From Burkholderia sp. Bp8992 (lineage in GTDB: Bacteria; Pseudomonadota; Gammaproteobacteria; Burkholderiales; Burkholderiaceae), in NCBI RefSeq assembly GCF_003853705.1, contig NZ_QTQI01000009.1, forward strand, positions 170,932 through 234,931: a stretch of 64,000 nucleotides of DNA, read 5' to 3'. This document shows positions 1 through 8,685 of the stretch, piece by piece. The notes under the pieces were generated by a model. The model searched no databases. It was given only the letters and a program-made list of their open reading frames with translations, and was not told the origin of the DNA. Both the position numbers and the translations under genes were made by a program. Position 1 is the stretch's first letter. Every line of letters starts with the position of its first letter.

Positions 1-1769
1 ACCGCGCCGCTCAGGTATTCCGAGCCCGGCGTCAGCGTTTCGCTCTGGTGCGTGAACTGCGCGCCGAAGCCGATGCCAACGTCACCGGTCGGCAGGTGGA
101 ACAGGTTCGGCGTCGACAGCGTCGCGTCGATCGTGTCGAGCTTCGAGATGCCGAGGTTGTTCGCTTCCTGGTACAGGCCGTTGAATGCGTTCGGCGTCGC
201 GGCCGGGTTCGCGAAATTCAGCGTGCCGTTCTGGTAGATGTTGTTCAGCGCGTTCACGTTCAGCTGGTTCGTGAACACGTTCGACACCGTGCTCTGCGAA
301 TGGCTGACCGACGTCGCCCAGTCCCAGTCGCCGTACGGCAGCGTGAACGAACCCTTGATGCCGGCGGCCGCGCGCCAGTAGTTGGCCCAGGTCTTTTGCG
401 CAACCGTGTTCGGAAACGCGTAGGTTAGCGGCGTGGCCGCGCCCGTCGTGTTGTACGGGTTGCTGGCCGGTACCGTGTAGTTGAACGGCGACAGCAACTG
501 CGTCTGCGGATTCCACACCAGCGCCGGGTTCTGCGGGTTGCCGATCACGTTGTTCCACAGGCCGTCGTTGGTCGTGGTCGTGTTGTAGCTTTCCAGGAAG
601 TCCGCGAAGGCCGTCGTCGTGTCGTTGATCTTGAAGTCGCCATGCAGCTTCGCGTTCAGGCGCTCGGTCATAGGCAGGATCGACGTGCTTTCCGCCGTGT
701 TGTACCCGCAGATGGTGCCCGGCAACCCGGCCGACAGCGAGTTCGTCGCGGCCTGGTGCACCGCTCCGCCGAACGGGCAGCCGTTCAGCGCCTGCGCACT
801 GCCGTCGGGCATGTTCCAGTAGGACGGCGCGAGCAGCGAGAAGCCGCCCGGCTTGCCCGTGAAGTCCTGGTTGCGCGTGGAATCGCGGTCAGCCAGCGTG
901 AAGCCGTTCGACTTGTAGTAGCTGAGTGCGGCCGTCACGTTGAAGCGGTCGGCGTTCAGGTCGCCGAAGCCGCCGAGCACGCCGAACTTCATCGTGCCGT
1001 CGCCGTTACCGGCGTTGATCGCGCTGCCGAGGCTGCCGTCGAGCTGCAGGCCGCGGAAATTGTGTTTCGTGATGATGTTGACGACACCGCCGATCGCGTC
1101 CGAACCGTACTGCGACACCGCGCCCGTCTTCACGATTTCGATCCGCTCGATATCGTTGAGCGGCAGCGTGTTGAGGTCGAAGAACGAATCGACGCTGTTC
1201 GAGAAGAATGCGTACGGCGCGACGCGCTGGCCGTCGACCAACACGAGCGTGTACTTCTCCGAGAGGCCGCGCAGTGCAATGCCGGCCGCGCCGGCCGCGA
1301 AGTTGCCCGACTGCCCTTCGCCCCAGCTGTTCGCCGAGTTGGCCGTCGCATTGCGCAGGAAGTCGGTCACCGTCACCGCGCCGCTGGCCTGGATCTCCTT
1401 CGGCGTGATCGTCTGCACCTGCTGAAAGCCGGTCTTGTCGGATTGCCGGATCAGCGAGCCCGTCACTTCGAACCGCTTGATCTGCGCGACCTTGCCCTGC
1501 CCGTTCGCGGCGGGTGCGGCAGGCGTCGCCTCGGCCGCTGCACCGGGTGCCGCATCGGGCGCCGCAGCGTCCGGTGCAGCGGCGCTGCCCGCCGTGCCGC
1601 CCGCCTGCGCGACGGTCACGGGTGCGCCGTTCGCGACCGCATCGGCGATCGCGACGGCGCCCGGCGCCGGCTGGCTCTGGGCGAACGCCGGCGGCACCAG
1701 TACGGCCGTCAACGCGAGTTCCGCCCAGACTATCCTCTTGATGGCCAACGCCAACACTCTCTGCTTCAT
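1..1769 (-). CDS. TonB-dependent outer-membrane receptor (C-terminal part outside window)
   Basis: Takes up an unknown substrate across the outer membrane using TonB energy. The first 589 codons are present; the barrel continues past the left edge. A signal peptide covers about residues 1-30 (cleavage after AFA). An unusually long Ala/Pro-rich linker runs to about residue 95. The plug then starts at FEVTGSLIRQ (100-109) and carries the hallmark ERIEIVKTGAVSQYGSDAIG (208-227) followed by GVVNIITK. The GS-x-IR style of plug is common in proteobacterial receptors for sugars, peptides or organic compounds, so a siderophore is not implied. A complete tonB-exbB-exbD set lies 4-5 kb upstream on the same strand, and an XRE-cupin regulator lies between. 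The start ATG at 1769 is chosen because the signal peptide begins there. Family assignment is firm; the substrate is unknown. Confidence 0.93.
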   Translation of the reverse strand, partial: MKQRVLALAIKRIVWAELALTAVLVPPAFAQSQPAPGAVAIADAVANGAPVTVAQAGGTAGSAAAPDAAAPDAAPGAAAEATPAAPAANGQGKVAQIKRFEVTGSLIRQSDKTGFQQVQTITPKEIQASGAVTVTDFLRNATANSANSWGEGQSGNFAAGAAGIALRGLSEKYTLVLVDGQRVAPYAFFSNSVDSFFDLNTLPLNDIERIEIVKTGAVSQYGSDAIGGVVNIITKHNFRGLQLDGSLGSAINAGNGDGTMKFGVLGGFGDLNADRFNVTAALSYYKSNGFTLADRDSTRNQDFTGKPGGFSLLAPSYWNMPDGSAQALNGCPFGGAVHQAATNSLSAGLPGTICGYNTAESTSILPMTERLNAKLHGDFKINDTTTAFADFLESYNTTTTNDGLWNNVIGNPQNPALVWNPQTQLLSPFNYTVPASNPYNTTGAATPLTYAFPNTVAQKTWANYWRAAAGIKGSFTLPYGDWDWATSVSHSQSTVSNVFTNQLNVNALNNIYQNGTLNFANPAATPNAFNGLYQEANNLGISKLDTIDATLSTPNLFHLPTGDVGIGFGAQFTHQSETLTPGSEYLSGA

Positions 1770-2072
1770 CTTGTTCCCTCTCGCTCGTAGTAAGACCCCA
1801 CCTGCTGTGCGCCGGAACCTTGTGAATTCCTTGCGCGTCCTGGGTGCCCGTGTACCGGAACCCGCGATTGCCACGCTTTCGACTGCCATGATTCGAACGG
1901 ATCGGCCTCGGGGCACCAGTGCCATTCAGCACGACCGCTATTTATTGTTTTGCTTTGTCATACTAATTACCTACATTGAGCGCGCTACCTGCCTCTTCCC
2001 GATTCGACGGATGGCGCGTCGTGGTGCCGGCCCTTCCTTCGATCGGATACTTCTTCCTTGCGGCCGCCGCCG
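1770..2072. other. intergenic region upstream of the TonB-dependent receptor
   Basis: About 300 bases between the regulator's stop and the receptor's start. I see no credible gene. The stretch around 1935-1980 is AT-rich and is the likely promoter area of the receptor, but I cannot point to a convincing -35/-10 pair or a Fur box. Confidence 0.5.
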
Positions 2073-2648
2073 CTAGAACAGCCGCGGCGTGCCGACCCAG
2101 ACGATTACCGCCTCTTCGTCGGCCGTGTTGTGCCACGCGTGCGGCATCGTCGACTCGTAGTGCGCGGTATCGCCTTCGTTCAGCGTGAACGTGCAGTCCT
2201 CGAGTGTCAGCGCGACCTGCCCGCGCATCACGTAGACGAACTCCTCGCCCGCATGCGTGGTCATCTCGGACGACAGCTGCCCTGCCGGCATCCTGACGAG
2301 GATCGCGTCGAGCTTGCGGCCGTCGACCAGGTTCGTCAGCCGCGCGAACAGGCTCGTCGAGTTCGCGAACTGGAAATACTGCAGCGCGTTGCCGCGGCAC
2401 ACCGAGCGCGCTTCCGTCGGCGTGTCGATGAAGTACTGCATCGTCACGCCCAGCGCCTTCGCGATCCGGACCAGCGACGTGATCGACGGCGTTGCCCGCC
2501 CGCGCTCGACCTGCGACAGGAACGGCTTCGAAATGCCGGCGATGCCGGCCGCTTCGTCGAGCGTGAGTTTCAGACGCTGGCGCAGCGCCCGGATCTTGTT
2601 GCCGAGCGACACGGCGACGAGCACCGACTCATCAGGGGGCACAACCAT
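2073..2648 (-). CDS. XRE-family regulator with C-terminal cupin domain
   Basis: DNA-binding regulator of the HTH_3 plus cupin_2 class (191 aa). Residues about 17-70 form the helix-turn-helix (GNKIRALRQRLKLTLDEAAG, then ISKPFLSQVERGRATPS). Residues about 115-186 form a cupin barrel, with HAGEEFVYVMRG at 132-143 and a second His cluster at PHAWHN (169-174). Family members of this architecture usually sense a small ligand through the cupin and repress a nearby catabolic or transport operon. Here the neighbours are the TonB-dependent receptor downstream and the TonB energising operon upstream, so control of one of these is a reasonable guess. The frame is open to 2840, but the ATG at 2648 fits the family length and begins just before the HTH. 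Confidence 0.88.
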   Translation of the reverse strand: MVVPPDESVLVAVSLGNKIRALRQRLKLTLDEAAGIAGISKPFLSQVERGRATPSITSLVRIAKALGVTMQYFIDTPTEARSVCRGNALQYFQFANSTSLFARLTNLVDGRKLDAILVRMPAGQLSSEMTTHAGEEFVYVMRGQVALTLEDCTFTLNEGDTAHYESTMPHAWHNTADEEAVIVWVGTPRLF

Positions 2649-2956
2649 GGAAGAACTGAGCCTCGCAGTCGAAATCGGTTTGATGTCGGCGATCCGTGAT
2701 CGATGCAACGATGCGCACGGCCCGGCGCGATACCCGCTCGCGCGCGGCAGCCGCGTGCGGGTGGTGCGCGGCGCAGGACGGCACCATCGCGGCCTGTCCG
2801 CACACGTCTCGCATATTTCATTCGGTTTACTAACTAACAAGGCTGCTCCTTTTCCTCGTCGAACCTGAACGTCATGCTGTCATGCACCGGCACTGTCGCG
2901 GCGGCGCACCGCTTGCCGATCGCGCCTGCAGCGTGCGCCGCCACCCCGTCGTTGCG
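2649..2956. other. intergenic region, likely regulator promoter
   Basis: About 300 bases between the TPR-like gene and the XRE-cupin regulator. No supported gene. A short AT-rich patch at about 2815-2840 containing a tandem TTAG element (GTTAGTTAGTAAAC on the minus strand) is the likeliest promoter or operator of the regulator. Confidence 0.4.
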
Positions 2957-4147
2957 TTACCGGGACGCCACCGCCGTCCACAGCCTGGCCAGGTCGCCGG
3001 AACCGTCGGTTCCCTTGACCGTGCGCAGCACCTGTACTGCATGTGCCTTCTGGCCGGCCACGTAGTACGCCTCGCCGAGCCGCAGTCGCGCCGCGTCGGG
3101 ATGCTCGAGGCCGCCCTTCGCGATTGCCTGCTCCATCATCGGCAGCCCCTGCTGCGCGCGGCCCGCAAAGACGAGGTTCATGCCCGTGTCGAGCGGCGTC
3201 GCCGGCGTGGCGGCATCTGCGCCCGATTGCGCGCGCTTCGCGGCGAGCGCCTGCAGCCGCTTCTCGCGGTCCGCCTGCGCGTCCTTGCCGAGTACGCCGG
3301 ACGCGAACCCCTGGTCGATTACCTGCTTGCCCTCGGCGGGCGATCCCGCCACCAGCGCGAGCTGCGTCATCTCCATGTATGCGTCGGCCGTCGCAAGCGA
3401 TCCCGTCGCGCGGCGCAACCGGTAGATGTCGAGGTCGAGCGACGACAGATACCCGGGCGTGCCGCGAATGGCCGTGATCATTTCGTCCCAGTACGCGGGG
3501 CTCGGATGGTAGGTCACCAGCAGCCCGAGCGCACTGCGATACGCGTTGCCGTCCTTCACTTTCTGCGCGCACGTCGCGAGCATCTGCAGTTGCCCTTCGT
3601 CCGGTGCGCGTCCGCTGTTTGCCTGTGCGTCGGTGCTCGCCTTCAACTGGCTCACGACCGGCGCGCAATCGTTCGACAGGTAATACGACTGCGTGAGCAG
3701 CGTGCGCATTTCAGGGTCCGTGCCGCCTGCCTTCAGGTAGCGCTGCGCGATCCGGATCGCCAGCGGATAGTTCTTCTGCTGGAAATAGATGCCGGCCAGT
3801 GCCGCTGTCGTCCGCTGCTCGTCCTCGCCCGACAGCCGCCCCGAGTTCAGCACGGTTTCGTACGCCTGCGCAGCCGTGCCCGAGTCGCCGGCCGCGATTG
3901 CCGCCGCGCCGCGCATCTCTTCCACCATGTACGTTTCATACGGTGTCCGGTTGGGCACGGCGGCCGCCTGGCCGATCTTGCCGAGCGCGTCGCGATACTT
4001 GTGCGCGCGGTACAGCTCCTGCGCCGCTGCGAGCGGTTTCGCCACGTCCGGCCGCAGCGCGTCTGCCGGCAGCGCCGGCCGGCCGAGCATGCAGGTCGCG
4101 CCGAGCGCCGTCACCGCCAGGATCCGTTTCCATCGTCGCTGGTTCAT
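2957..4147 (-). CDS. secreted tetratricopeptide-like protein of the TonB-ExbBD operon
   Basis: Product of 396 aa with a signal peptide (about residues 1-28, ending RPALPA) followed by degenerate TPR-type helical hairpins. Examples are the segments around AAAQELYRAHKYRDALGKIG, GIYFQQKNYPLAIRIAQRYL and LRLGEAYYVAGQKAHAVQVL. No enzyme motif is visible. It is the last gene of the operon tonB-exbB-exbD-exbD, starting 16 nt after the second exbD. A periplasmic TPR protein in this position is seen in other beta-proteobacterial TonB operons. A scaffold role for the Ton complex or the receptor is possible, but I infer this only from location. Confidence 0.75.
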   Translation of the reverse strand: MNQRRWKRILAVTALGATCMLGRPALPADALRPDVAKPLAAAQELYRAHKYRDALGKIGQAAAVPNRTPYETYMVEEMRGAAAIAAGDSGTAAQAYETVLNSGRLSGEDEQRTTAALAGIYFQQKNYPLAIRIAQRYLKAGGTDPEMRTLLTQSYYLSNDCAPVVSQLKASTDAQANSGRAPDEGQLQMLATCAQKVKDGNAYRSALGLLVTYHPSPAYWDEMITAIRGTPGYLSSLDLDIYRLRRATGSLATADAYMEMTQLALVAGSPAEGKQVIDQGFASGVLGKDAQADREKRLQALAAKRAQSGADAATPATPLDTGMNLVFAGRAQQGLPMMEQAIAKGGLEHPDAARLRLGEAYYVAGQKAHAVQVLRTVKGTDGSGDLARLWTAVASR

Positions 4148-4163
4148 CGGCTCGTCCGTTTCG

Positions 4164-4595
4164 TCATTGCATGAACTGTTCGTTACCGATCAGGCCGATC
4201 TTGGTCGCGCCCACGCGTTGCGCGGACGCCAGCACGGCCGCCACGTCCTTGTACGGCACCAGCTTGTTCGGTCGCAGGTGGATCTCTGCCTGCACGGGTT
4301 CCGCCGCGACCTGGGTCAGTTTCGCCTCGAGTGCCGAACGGTCCGGCACCGGTGTGCCGTTCCACGTCGTCGTGCCGTCGAAGTCGATATCGATCTGCAC
4401 GACTTCCGGCGGCGCGGCCGGCGGCGGCGGGTTGCCGACCGGCAGGTCCATCTTCACCGAATGCATCTGGATCGGAATGGTGATGATCAGCATGATCAGC
4501 AGCACCAGCATCACGTCGATCAGCGGCGTGGTGTTGATGTCGACCATCACTTCCGGTTCCGCGTTGCTTCCGCCCGAAGGCACATTCATCCCCAT
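4164..4595 (-). CDS. exbD: ExbD-family energy-transducing protein (second copy)
   Basis: Inner-membrane subunit of the proton-driven ExbB-ExbD motor that energises TonB (143 aa). The single N-terminal membrane helix carries the proton-pathway aspartate at residue 27 in DINTTPLIDVMLVLL. The C-terminal part is the periplasmic ExbD domain. An AGGAG six bases before the ATG at 4595 supports the start. It follows a first exbD after a 176-nt spacer built of three hairpin repeats. Tandem, non-identical exbD genes are known in Xanthomonas and Burkholderia TonB loci, where the second copy can be specific for certain receptors. Confidence 0.93.
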   Translation of the reverse strand: MGMNVPSGGSNAEPEVMVDINTTPLIDVMLVLLIMLIITIPIQMHSVKMDLPVGNPPPPAAPPEVVQIDIDFDGTTTWNGTPVPDRSALEAKLTQVAAEPVQAEIHLRPNKLVPYKDVAAVLASAQRVGATKIGLIGNEQFMQ

Positions 4596-4606
4596 CTTCG
4601 ACTCCT

Positions 4607-4753
4607 GTCGACCCGCGTTAGCGCTTTAGCGCTTACGCGGGTCCCATGCTTTGCGGTCGACCCGCGTTAGCGCTTTAACGCTTACGCTGATCCCATGCTT
4701 CGCGGTCGACCCGCGTTAGCGCCTCAGCACTGACGCGAGCCCCATGCCCTGCA
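4607..4753. repeat. three tandem 49-bp hairpin repeats between the two exbD genes
   Basis: Three imperfect copies start with GTCGACCCGCGTTAGCGC at 4607, 4656 and 4705, giving an exact period of 49 bp. Unit 1 contains the near-perfect palindrome CCCGCGTTAGCGCT / AGCGCTTACGCGGG with a two-base loop, so the transcript between exbD and exbD would fold into stem-loops. Unit 3 is more diverged. A related fourth copy lies at about 20033-20083. Such structures inside an operon could stabilise or separate segments of the mRNA; that is inference. Confidence 0.9.
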
Positions 4754-4771
4754 GCCGATCCGCTCGGGCGC

Positions 4772-5194
4772 CTAACCGCCGCGTGCCGGCGGCTCCGTAA
4801 TGAACGACAGCTTCGCGATCCCCGCACGCTCGCACATCGTGACCACCCGGCCGATGAACTCGTAGCGTGTGTTCTGGTCGCCCCGCACGTGGACGCTCGG
4901 CTGCGGCTGCTGTTGCGACACGCCTTTCAGCTTTGCGAGCAGTGTCGGTGCGTCCACCAGCTGCTCGCCCCAGAAGAAATCGCCGTCGCGATTCACCGCG
5001 ATCTCGATGCTTTTCGGCGTCGTCTGCAGCGGCTGCACCGTCTCCTTCGGCAGCTGAAGCTGGATCGTGTGCGTCACGACCGGAATCGTGATCAGGAAGA
5101 TGATCAGCAACACCAGCATCACGTCGACGAGCGGCGTCGTGTTGATGTTGGCGATCACCTCGTCGCTATCGTCCTGCCCGACGTTCATGGCCAT
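4772..5194 (-). CDS. exbD: ExbD-family energy-transducing protein (first copy)
   Basis: ExbD subunit of the Ton motor (140 aa), with the membrane helix at about 22-42 and the conserved aspartate at residue 24 in NINTTPLVDVMLVLL. The C-terminal periplasmic domain ends in KLSFITEPPARGG. It starts 20 nt after the exbB stop with a GGAG Shine-Dalgarno, so it is the cognate partner of the upstream exbB. It is clearly diverged from the next gene, which is also an ExbD, so this is an old duplication rather than a recent one. Confidence 0.94.
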   Translation of the reverse strand: MAMNVGQDDSDEVIANINTTPLVDVMLVLLIIFLITIPVVTHTIQLQLPKETVQPLQTTPKSIEIAVNRDGDFFWGEQLVDAPTLLAKLKGVSQQQPQPSVHVRGDQNTRYEFIGRVVTMCERAGIAKLSFITEPPARGG

Positions 5195-5214
5195 CGCGCG
5201 TCTCCGTCAGCCGG

Positions 5215-6108
5215 TCAGTTCGCGAGCGATGCCGCCGGCGATGCCGCACGCACCGGGCGCCGGTTGCCGGCCAGCAGCACCGTGTGCAGTTGCGCGCCGA
5301 AGTTGCGCACCCGCTCCATCACCGACTTGTTGCGCCGAACCAGGAAGTTGTAGCCGAGCACCGCCGGCACTGCGACGGCAAGGCCGATCGCGGTCATGAT
5401 GAGCGCCTCGCCCACCGGGCCTGCGACCTTGTCGATCGACGCCTGCCCCGCGATGCCGATCGCGGTCAGCGCGTGATAGATCCCCCAGACCGTGCCGAAC
5501 AGCCCGACGAACGGGGCCGTCGACCCCACCGTGGCCAGAAACGCGAGCCCGTCCTGCATCCGGTTCGACACGTTCGTGATCGAGCGCTCGACCGATACGT
5601 CGATCCACGTGTTGCGGTCCACCGCTTCGAGCAGCGCGTCTTCGTGATGTTCGCCGGCTTCGATCGCGGTTTCGGCGATGAACCGGAACGGCGACGCCTC
5701 GTCGAGCAGCTTGGCGCCTTCGGCCAGCGACGGCGCGGTCCAGAGCTGCGCGTCGGCCAGTTTCGCGCGACGATTCGCACGCAACTGCTCCAGGAACTTG
5801 GTGATCATGATGTACCAGCTTCCCATCGACATGATCACGAGCAGGATCAGCACGAAACGGGCGACGAAGTCGCCGTTCTTCCAGAGCGCGCCGAGCCCGT
5901 ACGGATTCTCGACTGCGACCGACGTGGCCGGCGCGGGCGGCGGCGCCGGCTCGGCGGCGGCCGGTGCCGGAGCCGGCGCGGCCTGCGCCGACGTATCGGC
6001 CGCCCCGCTGGCCTGCGCGTGGGCGAGCTGCGGCGCAACGAACCCGTCGACCACGACGACGGACATCAACATGCTTGCCGCCAGCGCGGCCAGTAAACGC
6101 TTCGTCAT
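5215..6108 (-). CDS. exbB: ExbB-family proton channel (TonB motor)
   Basis: MotA/TolQ/ExbB channel protein (297 aa) forming the proton channel that drives TonB. The N-terminus has a signal-like hydrophobic segment (about 4-31) and an Ala/Pro-rich periplasmic extension (about 32-68). The first core membrane helix is at about 83-104. The conserved pore region GLFGTVWGIYHALTAIGIAG and the third helix (IGLAVAVPAVLGYNFL) follow. The N-terminal extension is typical of the longer ExbB class. GGAGTGGGG just before the ATG at 6108 fixes the start. It lies between tonB and exbD in one operon. Confidence 0.95.
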   Translation of the reverse strand: MTKRLLAALAASMLMSVVVVDGFVAPQLAHAQASGAADTSAQAAPAPAPAAAEPAPPPAPATSVAVENPYGLGALWKNGDFVARFVLILLVIMSMGSWYIMITKFLEQLRANRRAKLADAQLWTAPSLAEGAKLLDEASPFRFIAETAIEAGEHHEDALLEAVDRNTWIDVSVERSITNVSNRMQDGLAFLATVGSTAPFVGLFGTVWGIYHALTAIGIAGQASIDKVAGPVGEALIMTAIGLAVAVPAVLGYNFLVRRNKSVMERVRNFGAQLHTVLLAGNRRPVRAASPAASLAN

Positions 6109-6194
6109 ACCCCACTCCAGTTCTTTCGTTGAACTTAATACACAAGTTCGAGACGGTTTTCCCCGACCCGGCTCGTGCCGGGCCGCCCACTGCA

Positions 6195-6902
6195 TCAATT
6201 CAGATTGAACGAGAACGGCACCTGGACCCGCACCGACTGGCCCTGAGCGACGCATTTGAACCGTTTCACGGTGTTGAACGCGGCGCGATCGAGGATCGGA
6301 TCCGCCGACTGTGCGACGCGCTCGTTCGTGATGTTCCCTTCCGCATCCACGACGAACTCGATCGTCACGTCACCCGTGATGTTGTTTTCCTGTGCTTCCT
6401 TCGGATACTGGATCGACGCGCGCAGCGTGTCCGAATTCGGGCAGACGACCCCGACGTCATGGCTGACCGGCTTGGCCGGTGCCGGAGGCGCCACCACCGG
6501 CGCCTGCACGGCCGGCGCAGAAGGCACCGGGGCCGACTGGTGCGTGATCGTGGCCTGCGGCGGCGCCTGCACCTGGACTTCCGGCGGCGGCACGAACGGC
6601 GGCGGCGGCGGCGCGAATTTCGGCGGCGGGAGTTTGACCACGGGCATCGGCGGTGGCGGCGGCGGCTTGACCGGCTCGATGATGCGGGTTTCGATCGGAT
6701 GCTGGATCACCTGCACGACTTTCGTCGCGAGGCCGTTGAGCAGTGCGTAGATCAGCACTGCATGCAGCACCAGGACGATCCCGATGCCGCCGAACCGGCG
6801 CACCGGGTTCTGCTGCTTCTTGCCGAACTCTCTCGGACGCCCCAGCGTGGCCAGTCCGCTGTTCGAAGTAGCCAGATGTTCCTCGACTTTCATGCCCACC
6901 AT
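6195..6902 (-). CDS. tonB: TonB energy transducer
   Basis: Couples the inner-membrane ExbBD motor to outer-membrane receptors (about 235 aa). There is a single N-terminal membrane helix (GGIGIVLVLHAVLIYALLNG, about residues 32-51 from this start). A long proline-rich periplasm-spanning region follows (VKPPPPPPMPVVKLPPPKF and PPPPPFVPPPEV). The C-terminal TonB domain contains ASIQYPKEAQENNITGDVTI and VAQSADPILDRAAF. It is the first gene of the operon. The start is uncertain between ATG 6902 and ATG 6893 (MKVEEHL); both lie close after GGGGGATGG. Upstream DNA is AT-rich, but I found no convincing Fur box. Confidence 0.94.
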   Translation of the reverse strand: MVGMKVEEHLATSNSGLATLGRPREFGKKQQNPVRRFGGIGIVLVLHAVLIYALLNGLATKVVQVIQHPIETRIIEPVKPPPPPPMPVVKLPPPKFAPPPPPFVPPPEVQVQAPPQATITHQSAPVPSAPAVQAPVVAPPAPAKPVSHDVGVVCPNSDTLRASIQYPKEAQENNITGDVTIEFVVDAEGNITNERVAQSADPILDRAAFNTVKRFKCVAQGQSVRVQVPFSFNLN

Positions 6903-7737
6903 CCATCCCCCAAGCGATTCGCCCAGTTTCGGGTTGCGGCCGGCAGCGCAGCCAGGTCGGCATCGCCACCGCATCATCCCGAAAATTTCATTTCAAATTC
7001 AATTAGCAATCCGAATTGAAAGAATCACATTCGAATTCCAATTAATTCTTTATCAAGGAATCGTTCCGGCCGGCGCGGCCCGGCTTTACACCGGTAAACC
7101 ACGCGCCCGCACGGTCAGGCAATTGTTAGCTGAGCAGACGCCCCTCGTATTTCGTATGACGAATCGCCGATCGTTACGCGGTGATGTCAATGGCGCCGTT
7201 CACTTGGGTGCAGAAGATAGCAAGGAAAAAATTTTGCCGTCAAACTTTATTTGATGCCCAAATACAAAGTTTGGAGGCTTTATTCAAATAATATTCCGGT
7301 AAGCACAAATCAAGTATTTATTATTCAAACGGTAATTGATTTGTATGGATATATCAAAATCCGGATATCAAACCCTTTTCGACATAAATATTCGCGTATT
7401 TCCTGCGCTGCACCAGAATGGTTGGTCCCGGAGACGACGGGCTGGCGCGTCGCGTCATCTCGGCAACGCCGGCATCCGTCGTTCGACGTCCCTCTTCACC
7501 TGCTCGGAACGCGGCCGGCGTCACATGCCGCGAGACGCCGGCGGCACGATCCGGTCTCGTAAATATAAATAGGAATCCGATACAACTAGAATGAGATGAC
7601 GATCTATCGAATCATCACGAAACAACTTCGCACATCAAATTAACATTCCGGGAAAACGCGTCCGAAAGGCACACGCCCCCCTCCTCGGCGCGCACGCATG
7701 CGCGCCGCCCTCGCGTGTCACCGCATGCGCCGTCTCG
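6903..7737. other. AT-rich region without a supported gene
   Basis: More than 800 bases, much lower in GC than its surroundings (especially 6970-7060 and 7220-7400). Short open frames here, such as 7251-7562 on the plus strand, have no family signature and no Burkholderia-like codon use. The left end must hold the tonB promoter. The rest may be a decayed insertion or a regulatory or H-NS-bound segment; nothing definite can be assigned. Confidence 0.5.
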
Positions 7738-8226
7738 TCAGGACAGCATCATCCCCTGCATCTTGTGCGAGAAATGCGCGCGCTCCGCCGTCTCCATCAG
7801 CATCAGGAATTCGTCCTGCATCATGTGGATCAGCGCTTCGTGGTCGCCGGCCTCGAAATAGACTTCCGGCTGCTGCGCGAGACGTTCCTCGAGGAAGGTC
7901 TTCATCCCGTACGCCATGCAGACCGGCGGCAGCGCGCCCATGTCGCAATCCTTGAACAGCTCGCGCAACTCGACCTCCCGGGCGAGCACGAGATGGCGTC
8001 CCGTCTTCACCCAGAGATCCGACAGGCGCACCGCGTGCGTCGTCGGCAATACGGCGGCGACGTAGCCCTCGTCGTCCTCGAGGAGCACGGTTTTCGCGAG
8101 GCGATCGCCGGGAATATGCGCGGCGGCGGCCGTCTCCATGCTCGTATGGCTATAGGGGTGGTACACGACTTCGTACCGCGATGACTTCTGGCGCAGGCAA
8201 TCCTGCAGGGTGGCGGATACAGGCAT
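7738..8226 (-). CDS. YbaK/ProX-type aminoacyl-tRNA deacylase family protein
   Basis: Likely trans-editing hydrolase of misacylated tRNA (162 aa). The YbaK/prolyl-tRNA editing domain occupies about residues 15-140. It includes the SMETAAAAHIPGDRLAKTVLL segment, with the strategic lysine of AKTVLL, and the central GDHEALIHM region. The preceding frame is open to 8268, but ATG 8226 is preceded by GAGGTG at the right distance. It is monocistronic, divergent from the YciI-like gene. The exact mischarged amino acid cannot be told from sequence alone. Confidence 0.82.
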   Translation of the reverse strand: MPVSATLQDCLRQKSSRYEVVYHPYSHTSMETAAAAHIPGDRLAKTVLLEDDEGYVAAVLPTTHAVRLSDLWVKTGRHLVLAREVELRELFKDCDMGALPPVCMAYGMKTFLEERLAQQPEVYFEAGDHEALIHMMQDEFLMLMETAERAHFSHKMQGMMLS

Positions 8227-8685
8227 GGCACACCTCGTCTGGGCGAATCGGGCGAACGGCGTTCGCACCGGATTCGTTCAGCATAGGTCGCATTCCGGCC
8301 AATGGAAACGCCGTCGCGCAGCGACCGTCCGGACGGCCCGACGCGCGGTTCCGGTCCTTTTTCGCGCGGCCCGCGCGCCGAAGCCGGCATGTGAAATCCG
8401 GGCCCGGAATACGCTTCGCAGACCCTCTTTTCCTGTAGACGAACCCGGGCAGTGCATATGGCGGGCGCGGCCGCGCGTATCGATCCGCAGGCGCTGCAAA
8501 GCCGGACCGTTAGTTGCGTTTACGAGAAGACGCCAACGGAAAGCGCGCGTGTGCGCTCCATTCCGCAGGCACGCGAAAGGCCGCCTTGGCGCCGCCCGAA
8601 CCGCGCCACCAAGGCGCCGCACACTGCCCTATACTGAGTCGGCCGCACGCGAACCGGCGGCACCCACCGACTCCGGGAGCGACAC
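8227..8685. other. divergent intergenic region, nothing recognised
   Basis: About 460 bases between the divergently transcribed YbaK-like and YciI-like genes. Base composition is close to that of the chromosome. I see no gene with a family signature, no terminator and no clear operator. It presumably holds the two promoters. Confidence 0.4.

Noticed and set aside
4607-4753. CRISPR-like array
   Set aside because: The 49-bp units are directly adjacent with no unique spacers, so they are tandem hairpin repeats rather than a CRISPR.
6970-7060. Possible Fur box upstream of tonB
   Set aside because: The AT-rich sequence contains ATTC/GAAT motifs, but I could not match the 19-bp GATAATGATAATCATTATC consensus over enough positions.
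7251-7562. Small plus-strand frame in the AT-rich block
   Set aside because: No ribosome-binding site, no family, and codon use unlike either the chromosome or the island genes.
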